This document shows, in pieces, positions 55,790 to 64,000 of a DNA stretch of 64,000 nt. The notes under the pieces were generated by a model. That model saw only the letters and a program-made list of their open reading frames with translations. It did no database searches and was not told the DNA's origin. The DNA is taken from positions 10,819,194 to 10,883,193 of the forward strand of contig NW_004454216.1 in the NCBI RefSeq assembly GCF_000283155.1. The letters run 5' to 3'. This DNA is from Ceratotherium simum simum (Eukaryota > Chordata > Mammalia > Perissodactyla > Rhinocerotidae). A program made the position numbers and the translations under genes. How positions within the stretch are numbered: the first letter of the stretch is position 1; each line of letters opens with the position of its first letter.

Positions 55790-56470
55790 TAGTCAGGACT
55801 CAACTCAAACTAGCTTATGAAAAAAATAAGAGGCAGCAAGGAGGTATATTGGCTCATCCAATTGGAAAAGACAGCATGGCTCCAAGGACAGAAATGATGC
55901 TCTTTGATCTTTCATGCTCTCTCTGCTTTCTAGGTTTTGACTATTTTCTTCTACTTCAGATGGCTTCCAACTTGAGAGCAGGTGGGTAGTGTATGACCAG
56001 AAGTAACTCCAACTACACAGTCATGCGCCGTATAATGACTTCGGTCAATGATGGACTTCATATACGACAGTGGTCCCATAGATTAGTACTATATAGCCTA
56101 GGTGTGTAGCAGGCTACACCATCCAGTTTTGTAAGTACACTCTGTGATGTTCACACAATGATGAAATTGCCTAACAACACGTTTCTCAGAATGTATCCCT
56201 GTTGTTAAGCCAACATATGACTGTATATCATCCTAGATTATAACCCAGAGGAAGAGAGATTTCTCTTACTCAACTTTTGCATATAAAACCCCAGGAAAAG
56301 ACTCTAACTGGCTCAAAAAGGATTCTAACTAGTTCAGTCACTGTGATCAGAGAAACAGAGTCCTATAACTGGTTCAAATTTACTGAGTAGCAGCACCACC
56401 TTAAATCTTATGTGTGGGGAAGGATGAGACCCTCAGAAGAAGGTGGTGATATTCTTTCCAGAGAAGAGAG
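55790..56470 (+). mobile_element. Unassigned ancient repeat ('family X'), copy 3, split by a Tigger-like MITE
   Basis: CAACTCAAACTAGCTTATGA, TATATTGGCTCATCCAATTG, GGTTTTGACTATTTTCTTCT and, after the MITE, CCAGAGGAAGAGAGATTTCT, AAAGACTCTAACTGGCTCAA and AGTCACTGTGATCAGAGAAA are in family order. Copy 1 (5,612) and copy 2 (18,762) share start or end blocks. Confidence 0.5.
56018..56223 (+). mobile_element. Tigger-like MITE (Tc1/mariner superfamily), copy 1
   Basis: It begins CAGTCATGCGCCGTATAATG and ends AACATATGACTG, giving a CAGTCAT terminal inverted repeat. It is followed by TA, and CA on the left is a likely mutated TA target. Internal blocks ATATACGACAGTGGTCCCAT and AAGTACACTCTGTGATGTTC are shared, inverted, with 59,090-59,299. 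The family is probably Tigger4/Zombi-related, named from memory only. No transposase is encoded in 206 bp. Confidence 0.8.
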
Positions 56471-56889
56471 AAGGACTAGACTGAGAAAAATAGGTATAAA
56501 TACCAGAGTCTGTATTCAAAATTACCATCACAACAAGATATAGGATTGTTTTCTTTTGAGCTTTAGCATGGACTTGGATTCTTTTTGTTGATATATTTCA
56601 GGAGTTTAGCGAGAAGGGACAGCGCAATTACATTATTTGCAACCCATGTACCTTATTCAAGTTATTGTGGAAGAGTGTACTGTTCCTAGATACTTAATCT
56701 GTGCCAGCTTTAGTAGAGCTTTTTTTTTTGTTCATTAGGCAGTGCTTGATCTCTTTTGACAGCTTCAGTCCTATAATGCTCTTCCCCAGAGGCTGTACTT
56801 AAGGTCTAGTTATCTCTATACATCATAGAGGTCCAAGTTCATGACTTCAATTCTTATTAGACTCTTATTGAAATTCCAAGGATCCTGGA
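56471..56889. other. Unique sequence, nothing recognised
   Basis: About 420 bp without a nameable repeat. Confidence 0.4.
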
Positions 56890-57010
56890 TATGTGTTATA
56901 TAGGAATCACCTGCGGGAGTTATTATTAAAGGCTTTGCAGTTCTTGGCCAGAATTTTTATACCTGTGAGGTTACAGAATGTGTTTGGTATCTAATGATTA
57001 TGTTCCTTTT
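56890..57010 (+). mobile_element. MER5-like hAT MITE fragment
   Basis: TATAGGAATCACCTGCGGGA then GTTATTATTAAAGGC resembles the MER5A block CATCAGAATCACCTGGAGGGCTTGTTAAA. The rest is poorly preserved. Confidence 0.45.
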
Positions 57011-57936
57011 CCTTCTGTTGATCCTCAGAAGTGAGAGAGTGTATACATAAATTTATATTCCTCCTTTTTGCCTGTGATAAGTGAAATAATTTTACTATTG
57101 GGGAGTAAGCTGTATATTAAACAAAAATAGTAGTTGTTTCTTTGACAATTTCCCTTCATCTAATTGAATCAGATTTACCTTATTTAGTGTATGACAGTAA
57201 TCGAGAAAATATATCTTTCTATATATCAAGTATATGTTGTTTTGTACCTCTATCACATATGAATATATCTACATAATAATATTTAAAAGGTGTTTTCTAG
57301 GTCAGTGAAAATTTCCCTCAAGACAATTTTTATACGAAAGCTAGTACTTAGCATAGGGAAGATCTGCAATTTAATTGCATCCATGCATTTTTTTTCTTTT
57401 TTTTTTTTGGTTTTATGACTTAGCTAATATTTTGTTTACATGTCTGTAATACTTATCACAATAAACTTTGACAATTATTTTGTTTCCCACAAGTTTTAAT
57501 TATATATTTTTTCAAGACATGCTTTTTCCTCTATATAATGGGCATGACTCACAAGATCATTGTAAAAATTATTTCAAGTAAAGGCTATAACATAAGAGAA
57601 CATGCTGCACAATTATATATTATGCTGCAGTATATTTTCCCTGAATCCATGTCCCTTCTGGTTGCTACATTTTTGTTAATCTTTATAGGAAAAGCCCTTG
57701 ACTGGTTGGCTTTTTTTTTCAATTTTCTGTCTTTGCTTTCTGTATTTTTATTTTCTCATCAATCTACTCCAACTAGGTGTTCTACCCCCCAGTCTACTGA
57801 ACCCATTCTTGACATAGCCATCAATTATCTCTATCTTGCCAAATCTAGGGGTCAACTCTCCTCCTCTAATTTGACCTTCTAGCAGAATTCCACACATTTG
57901 ATCATCTCCTCCTTCCTGAAACATATCCTTCTCTTT
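57011..57936. other. AT-rich unique sequence
   Basis: About 900 bp. A T9-C-T14 stretch lies at 57,389-57,408. The plus-strand frame at 57,538-57,882 (114 codons, hydrophobic) has no recognisable domain, lies in T-rich sequence and is probably accidental. Confidence 0.4.
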
Positions 57937-58262
57937 AAGAAGGTAAACTTTTTCTGTAAAGCCATACAGTAAATATTTTAGGCTTTGTGGACCATATGGT
58001 TTCTGTTGCAATAACTCCACTCTGTTGTAGCACAAAAGCAGCCATAGACACTACGTAAATGAAGGAGTGTGGCTGTCTTCCAATAAAACTTTATTCACAG
58101 ACACTGAAATTTGAATTTCATATAAATTTCATGTCACAAAACATTCTTATTCTTTTGATGTTTTTCAACCGTTTAAAAATGTAAAACTCATTCTTTGCTT
58201 GACAGCCATACAAAACAGACAGCAGACAAGAATTGCCATGGGGCCTTTAGTCTGCCAGCCCC
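57937..58262 (+). mobile_element. hAT-Charlie-type MITE (MER33-like)
   Basis: AAACTTTTTCTGTAAAGCCA, AGTAAATATTTTAGGCTTTG then TGGACCATATGG, GCAGCCATAGACACTACGTA, TCCAATAAAACTTTATTCAC and TTTAGTCTGCCAGCCCC form the diagnostic series from the TCGGCAAACTTTTTCTGTAAAG head to the TAGTTTGCCGACCCC tail. The longer variant with an internal ACTGAAATTTGAATTTCATA block is present. Confidence 0.85.
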
Positions 58263-58269
58263 AGGTCTA

Positions 58270-59595
58270 GAACAACACATCTCTTCTTTTCCCTGTGACA
58301 CCTGTTGCTCCTTCTTTGTCTTTATTGCTGTATCTGACCTTTAAAGGTTGCAGTGCCTCCAGGCTCAGTTCTTGGCCCCTTTCTCTACCCACATTTCCTC
58401 CCTTGGTGATCTCAGTCAGCCCAGTTGCTTTAGAAATCATCTGTATGCTTATGATGCCCAAATTTATACCTTTATCCTAGATTTCTCCTTTTAACTCTCA
58501 ACTCATTTATCTTAACATCTCCACTTGTAAATCTAATACTCCTTTAACACCTATCCAAATCAGAATTTTTTATTCTTTTCCTTAACTGCTATTCCTCCAA
58601 CTTTTCTCATCTTGGTAAACGGTCTTGCCATTCACTCAGTTGTTCAAGGCAAAAACCCAGGGCTCATCTTTATTTTTTTTCTTTTCCTCACATCCACATC
58701 CACATCATAAACAACTTCTGTCAGTATTACCATTTTCTACTACTCACCAATTCCAACTTGGCTCAAGCCTTTCACATCTCTTGTCTGAATTACTTTGTTA
58801 GATTCAAAACTCATTTCCCTATATTTATGCTTACTCTCCTGCATTCTGTTCTCCATTGTGCTACCAGATTGACAATTTCAAAATGTAAACAGAATTATAT
58901 CATTCTCCTGCTCAAAATTCTCTGATGACTTTCCATGATAATCAGAATAAATTCCAAAATCTGTACCAGGACCTACAAGGGCCTCCTAATGATCTGATTA
59001 TCCCTTATCTCTATGAAGTCACCTCTGATCACTCTCTCCTTCTTATTTGTTCCATTCCAGTCACCGGCTTGAACTCTTTTCTTCCAGTACAGTCAGGTAT
59101 CGCTTAATGACGGGGATACATTCTAAGAAATGCGTCGTTAGGAGATTTTGTCATTGTGTGAACACCATAGAGTGTACTTACACAAACCTAGATGGTATAG
59201 ATTACTACACACCTATGCTATATGGTACTAATCTATCAGGACCACCGTCGTATATGTGGCCTGTTGTTGACCGAAACATCGTTGTGCGGTGCATAACTAT
59301 ATTTTACTTGGCTTGTTCCCTCACTTCATTCCAGTTTCTGCTCAAAATTACTCCCTCAGAAAAACTTTCCCTGCCGTGTTACCTAAAAAAGTAAACTCCT
59401 TTATTTCTACCTTTTTACCCTGCTTTTTTTTCCTTCATACAACTTACACTTTCTAAAATGGTATTAAATGCTTCTAAACTTGTTTACTGATTACGTCTCC
59501 CACTAGAATATCAGCTTCATGAAGAGATTTATCTTGTCTGTATCTCTTTATATCTGCATCTCAGTGCCTAGAATAGATTCTATTTGTGGACAAAT
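58270..59595 (+). mobile_element. Ancient LINE 3' region (L2/L1M type) split by a Tigger-like MITE
   Basis: Blocks run in order: CTGTATGCTTATGATGCCCA, CATCTCCACTTGTAAATCTA, AAAAACCCAGGGCTCATCTT, TTCTCCTGCTCAAAATTCTC, ACCAGGACCTACAAGGGCCT and, after the MITE, TTTCTGCTCAAAATTACTCC, CTCCCACTAGAATATCAGCT and ATCTCAGTGCCTAGAATAGA. About 1.1 kb of LINE sequence, with no intact frame. Confidence 0.85.
59090..59299 (-). mobile_element. Tigger-like MITE, copy 2, intact TA duplication
   Basis: It begins CAGTCAGGTATCGCTTAATG and ends TGCGGTGCATAACTA, flanked by TA at 59,088-59,089 and 59,300-59,301. The interior AGAGTGTACTTACACAAACC and GGACCACCGTCGTATATGTG is the inverse of copy 1 at 56,018. Insertion into the old LINE gives a clear relative date. 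Confidence 0.9.
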
Positions 59596-60459
59596 GAAAG
59601 AAAAAGAACTAATTGATTAATTGACTGATTAATGAATATGAGGAAAAATGAGGACAGATTCTTGCACATAGCAAGTTTTAATAAAACTATTAATCTCCTA
59701 TTCGATATATGTTAAGGATGTCCCTCAATATACATTTTGGAAGATCATAATCCATGAGCTGATGTGTCTATCAACCAAAGACTTGATTGCTCTGCATGTA
59801 TTGCTAGTGTACTTTGCATCTTATAATTATTTATTCCATTTAGAAAACTATACACATACACATCACACATATATGGTTTTCCCAGCCTGCTTAAATGTTT
59901 TACTAGGCACCATATTTAAGAAGAACATTTACTAAAACTTCTGATGATGAAATTGATGTTTTAATTGTATGTTTATATTTTGTTGAATATTACTACAGAA
60001 TATATCTACATATTAAATATGTATTATTGCAAACTAATTTGATATATATTGAATATTTATTGATATATGCTATTGTAGAATAATACAATTTAGTCAATTT
60101 CATTATCTTAAATATAGTTAAATGCATTTATCTTAAACATAGCCAATTGCATTATTCTGCAATGAGTCTTTTTTGTATGCAATTTCATCCTACTTAATTA
60201 CTTTATCCTTTGAAGTTTTTGTTTTATATACCTTTTTGCAATAAAAAGTAAAAATGTAATTTTCAAAAGTTACAAAGGACTAAAACTACATTAGAATAAT
60301 AAATAAATCACTCTGTTTCTCAGGTTTGGGGCTCCCAGTGGGAGAGGGAAGTGTGGTAATGGCCATGAAGACTCATTCTGCTTAATTTTTACCTTAAATT
60401 CTAAGTTCTCCTTGAGTTTTTACATTCTCATATTGTTTTCCCTTCAAATTCAACAGCCA
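59596..60459. other. AT-rich unique sequence
   Basis: About 860 bp, strongly AT-rich, with many ATATTGAATATTTATTGATA-like words. No nameable repeat or gene. Confidence 0.4.
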
Positions 60460-60930
60460 CGGCTCTCCCACTGACCTCGCTGTTACCACCCTAGATCCTA
60501 CATCTGACATCCAAAGTCTTCCCGTAACTTTACAGTCTTCACTCTAATATTCTAGAGTCAGACTATAACCACTCGCTCTTCACTGTGTTTCCCCTCCTCC
60601 TTGTCATTGTTCATGTCCTTCCTGTAAACTGGACACTCCTTCCCTCTCCTTCCACCCACACTCAATTTCTAGGTATAAAAATTCCGCATATTTTTCAAAT
60701 TTTCCCCGATATCCCCTTGTCAAAAGGAACTTCTCCTCTGAACTCTTCAAGGATACGCTTTGTCTATATTCTCTTTAAATGGAACTCAGCACTACATTGC
60801 AGTTTGATTTTTGCATACATATATTATATTCTCTTCTAGATGTAAATTTCTTGAGGATAGGTTCTGTGTCTTAAAGATCTATTTATATCAACAACAGACT
60901 CTTAGACAAAGTAACTTCCCAATAAATGAA
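60460..60930 (+). mobile_element. L2 LINE 3' end
   Basis: CGATATCCCCTTGTCAAAAG, AAATTTCTTGAGGATAGGTT followed by CTGTGTCTTAAAG, and AACTTCCCAATAAATGAATT agree with the L2 3' terminus. The left part is weaker. Confidence 0.65.
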
Positions 60931-61384
60931 TTAATAGCTGGATATTATAACAAATTTATTATTATTGGAACAAAACATTCAGCATATTTCATAATTATGG
61001 CTATTTAATCTATTCTTATTTAATATATTCTGCTGACATCTTTTATCCAATATTTTTTGTAGTAGTTCATGACGTGGCTGAGCAAATAATAATAATAATA
61101 ATAACAGCAGTAGAACAGAACAGAGAAGCAGAGGTTGACACCTGGAGCCAAATTTTCACTGAGTGCATCATTGAATCTGAGGGACAATATCAGCCAAGCA
61201 GGTATAGTAGGATGTTAGGAAACTGCAAGTATTATTTAAAATGGTGTAAGCTTATATATAAGTGGCCAGTAAACATCTCAACCTTGAAGTCCTAACAACA
61301 CTGTGTTGAGAGAGAATTCTTTATGAGTCTTTCATTTTTCTGTTCATCATATGAGCAGAGGACCTAACCGACTTTTTACCTGGA
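60931..61384. other. Unique sequence with an (AAT)n tract
   Basis: 61,085-61,103 is AATAATAATAATAATAATA. The rest is AT-rich and unassigned. The 73-codon frame at 61,074-61,295 starts through this tract and is accidental. Confidence 0.5.
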
Positions 61385-61690
61385 TATTTTTTTCAAAGAT
61401 GTTTGTATAGTGAACAGCCTTAGAGTATAATGTCTACTCCAAAGCAGAGGTTTGTTTACTGCCTATCATAAAAGCCTCAGGTGCCCTAAACTCAGGGTCA
61501 CTCTGCCGTGACAGACATCCACTCTGCCTGCAGCATCCACCTAGGTATCTTCAGGATGCCTCTGTGGGACTTGGGGGGCAAGGTGAACTGACGCAAATAT
61601 GATACTCATGATGCTTGTGTCATGCGTAATAAAGTCACTTGTCTCTGACCCAGAAGGCTCAGGTGGTTTCGATAAAAGTAAGAGAAACCA
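61385..61690 (+). mobile_element. Probable ancient ERVL-type LTR fragment
   Basis: AAAGCCTCAGGTGCCCTAAA, CACTCTGCCGTGACAGACAT, CTTCAGGATGCCTCTGTGGG then ACTTGGGGGGCAAGGTGAAC, ATGATGCTTGTGTCATGCGT and AATAAAGTCACTTGTCTCTG then ACCCAGAAGGCTCAGGTGG. The AATAAA at 61,628-61,633 followed by a GT-rich region is the expected LTR polyadenylation layout. The subfamily (LTR16/33-like) is from memory. Confidence 0.5.
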
Positions 61691-62369
61691 ACTCTAGATA
61701 ATTAAAAAAGTTGGAGGGGTGGGGTACTTATGAGAAGCACAGTGGAAAGTTCACAGAACTGAAGAAAGAACTGAGCAGCCACATCTCAGGAAAGACAAGT
61801 CTAGGGCTCTCAACACTATGGACCCTTGAAGAGTCACTTTCTGCTTCTTACTTGAAATTAATCAGCATGTTCAATGAGCCATTTCACATTCTGCATGTTT
61901 AAAAATCAAATTCCTGGAAGAAATTACCCGATTAGCTGGGGTCACACGCCCCCTCACCCCGCTATGGTGAGGGGAAGCAGGACCACATAACTGACATTCC
62001 CATCAATCAGACTGAGGGAATCATTAAATCAACAATCAGATCAATAAACAAACAAACAAACACCCCCACTTCCTTAAGCAAGAGGTTTTCTCCTCTGAAG
62101 AAACTGCAATTTTCTCTTGGGAGGACAGTGAATACACATAACTTATTCCATTGCCCTGTTCGTTTTGACTTCCAGATGGGCAAAAATTTAGCTGAAGGTT
62201 AGTAACTACATAAGACCAAGTGCCCTACACACTGGCTCTTGCCTTGTCCTTCTATCCTGACATTTTTTCCTTGAAGTAGTTTTTAAGACAACTATATACT
62301 TCAGATGTGGGAAATAAGCAAACGAGCAAATGATTACCATGGACAGACCTCCAAACAAACACGCTCCAC
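61691..62369. other. Unique sequence, nothing recognised
   Basis: About 680 bp with an (AAAC)n tract at 62,044-62,063. No nameable repeat. Confidence 0.45.
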
Positions 62370-63250
62370 CGTTTCACTCTTCTATGACTTTGCATATGCT
62401 GTTCCTTTTACCTAAAATCTCTTCTCCACTTTGTGCACCATGCAAGTTTCTACTTGTCAGTCATGAGCAGCTTGTCACCCCTTGCACAGCTGCATGAGAG
62501 TGGCCTTGGGCCTGACCGTTTCCTTGCAAAGAGATAAAGAGCCTGCATAGCCTGGGCTGGACATGTTTCTTTGCTTAGAAATATCATTCCCTGTTCCAGG
62601 CTTGATGTGTGCTTCTTTGTTCTGTTTAAGCCTGTGTGTCACATGGGACATGGCCAACCCCACTGCTATATATCTGTTCCCAGTGAGGGGGAGGGGAGGG
62701 AATGGAGCCCTTCTCCTGCAACACAGAGGGGTGTGTGTAGACCATCTCGCTGCATCAGCTGCGGGCGAGACCCACCGGCCATGGGGGATGGACACTCACA
62801 GTTGAAGCTGATCTTGCTCTGCCTCCTCTCTTTGAGAGTCAAGTGTTGTTCCATCCAATGCCTGGCAAACTGTGTCTTTCTTACTCCCGCATCTGCAAAC
62901 CACGCAGTGGGTTGACATCCGGGTACTGCTGCTATCAAATGGCAGGCACTGTCAAGCTCTGTGTCACCCCTCCATGCAGCGGGACTCCTCTCCTGGAGCT
63001 GCTAACAAGTGTCGCTTGCTCAACACTACTCATCCTTTAGATCTAGGCAAAGTTATTCCCCTTGTTCTTTCTGCTCCTCCTGTACTTTTACTTATCTATC
63101 TTAATATTATCTGCAACTCTTCATTTAAACATCCATATCTGCTAGTAGATCAACATTGCTTTGGATAGGTCTATGTCTTGATTATTGCATCGTCAACACC
63201 TACTCTGTTTCCTGACACTTAAGAAGAGTTAAATGAAGGCTTGTTAATTA
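62370..63250 (+). mobile_element. L2 LINE 3' end, split by a roughly 560-bp insert
   Basis: The left part (TGACTTTGCATATGCTGTTC then CTTTTACC, and AAGTTTCTACTTGTCAGTCA) and the right part from about 63,025 (CTACTCATCCTTTAGATCTA, GGATAGGTCTATGTCTTGAT, TTAAATGAAGGCTTGTTAAT) belong to one L2 end. The CTACTTGTC / CTACTCATC stretch appears on both sides of the insert. Confidence 0.6.
62470..63024 (+). mobile_element. Candidate LTR or other unassigned insertion in the L2
   Basis: GC-richer and more CpG-containing than its surroundings. It is bounded by TGTCACCCCTTGCAC on the left and GCTTGCTCAACA on the right, which fits LTR TG...CA ends, and it has a TATA-like CTATATATCTG at 62,665. No AATAAA was found. 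Overlapping 65-114-codon frames on both strands (62,475-62,938) look accidental. It could be a lineage-specific element. Confidence 0.35.
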
Positions 63251-64000
63251 AATTAGTTCATAAATAAGTAGATTAATAAATGAATTAGAGATTTCAGAGA
63301 AGCAAGGAGATCCAGATACTTCTTCTTGGAAATTGATTCCATAGTCTCCATTTTGGTTTTGTTTTCAGATCTTCTCCCTTTCCTTTTCAATTATCTCTGT
63401 ACTATTCTCTAGAACACTGATCTTTTCATGATCTTCATAGTTTAATTCTAAGTTTAATACTCAATTCCTGTTGAGAAACTGTAGACAAATTTTCATTTCA
63501 AATGCCAATTTATCCCCTTTTCTAATATTGAGGTGTCCATCATGCTGCTTCCACAATTCTATTTAATTTCATTCACAACACTTCGGCAATTCATAGTCCT
63601 CACTACAGTCAAGGCCCACACAGCTCACCTAACTAGTTAGTGCCTAAGCGGAGACTTCCTTTCTAAAAAGTTCCTTTTTTCACTGAACTAAACACTGTCC
63701 CCTAAGCTGAAAGAAATAATATCTCTTCCCAAATTGCATAAGTTCAGGCAAAATTGAGATTATCTGCTTCATTATGTAAATTACAGCAAATGCCTAATAT
63801 TTCCCCTGAGATTTTAACAAGCAGAACAGGGAGGCATGTAAGTTTAGGAGGAGTAAGGACACACGGAAAACCTTACTCTTTATGAATGTCTTCTGAGAAT
63901 TCTGCCCTAACGTTTTGTTCCAAATCACCTTGTCAACGCCAAATAATGTGCTGTTTTCTTGCTTTAGTTGCTTTCTTTGTAAAACCCGAAGAAAAAAAAT
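63251..64000. other. Unique sequence to the window edge
   Basis: About 750 bp without a nameable repeat or coding signal. Confidence 0.4.

Noticed and set aside
57389..57410. Long T-run as the tail of a minus-strand retroelement
   Set aside because: No SINE, L1 or processed-gene body could be found to its right on the minus strand.
57538..57882. 114-codon hydrophobic plus-strand frame
   Set aside because: Hydrophobic residues follow from T-rich DNA (TTT, CTT, TTG codons). No domain and no exon context.
62684..62701. G-quadruplex in GAGGGGGAGGGGAGGGAA
   Set aside because: Only three adjacent G-runs of three or more with short loops are present, and the next one is about 30 bp away. Too weak to annotate.
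62571..62915. 114-codon plus-strand frame with overlapping frames on both strands
   Set aside because: It lies within a candidate transposable insert and has no recognised domain. The competing minus-strand frames are of similar length.

Overview
The window is nuclear DNA from a placental mammal, almost certainly a perissodactyl and most likely an equid. The main evidence is five copies of a tRNA-derived SINE that starts GGGGCCGGCCC, carries a GGTTCGGATCC B box and ends in a GAGGAAGAT...GATGTTAGCTCAGGGC...ATCTTCCTCA tail. That is the equine repetitive element (ERE) type. The placental background agrees: MIR, L2, L1M, MaLR LTRs, MER3, MER5-like and Tigger-like elements, strong CpG depletion, and several (CA)n/(GT)n microsatellites. 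The species and chromosome cannot be fixed from the sequence alone.

No protein-coding gene, exon, tRNA, rRNA or recognisable ncRNA can be supported. The longest open frames are about 140 codons and fall in repeats, in low-complexity sequence or in decayed unique sequence. I read the window as intergenic or deep intronic.

Layout. 1-170 is the 3' end of an L1. 1.25-1.6 kb is a MaLR LTR. About 2.0-7.8 kb is one very old L1 on the minus strand, split by an LTR piece, two ERE SINEs and a roughly 550-bp unassigned repeat ('family X' here). 8.3-8.5 kb is a nearly perfect tandem duplication. 8.9-16.6 kb is mostly unique with MIR, L2 and an unassigned repeat. 17.8-20.2 kb is a plus-strand L1M with an ERE, a CA tract and a second family-X copy inside it. 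20.7-26.2 kb is unique sequence with MIR and LINE ends. 26.2-27.8 kb is an ERE with a triplicated tail directly abutting a 5'-truncated L1. 28-41 kb is mainly unique with MIRs, a solo MLT1 LTR, an L2, an ERE and three microsatellites. 41.2-43.3 kb has two oppositely oriented ancient LINE pieces flanking a unique spacer with a good CTCF-like motif. 44.5-44.8 kb has a local CpG cluster. 45.7-47.7 kb has a diverged direct repeat pair bracketing a 240-bp CAY-type satellite. 47.8-64 kb is again a mosaic: an LTR-like piece, MIRs, L2, an old LINE split by MER3, a third family-X copy split by a Tigger-like MITE, a hAT MITE, an old LINE split by a second Tigger-like MITE, a probable ERVL LTR, and an L2 split by a roughly 560-bp insert.

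There are no genes here that work together. Possible function is limited to candidate non-coding regulatory DNA: AT-rich repeat-free blocks at about 9.65-10.6, 32.1-32.7 and 39.2-39.7 kb, the CTCF-like site at 42.49 kb and the CpG cluster at 44.5 kb. I found nothing that qualifies as a new biological system. Repeat family names come from my memory of consensus sequences, most boundaries are good to about 10-50 bp, and RepeatMasker with a perissodactyl library would settle them.
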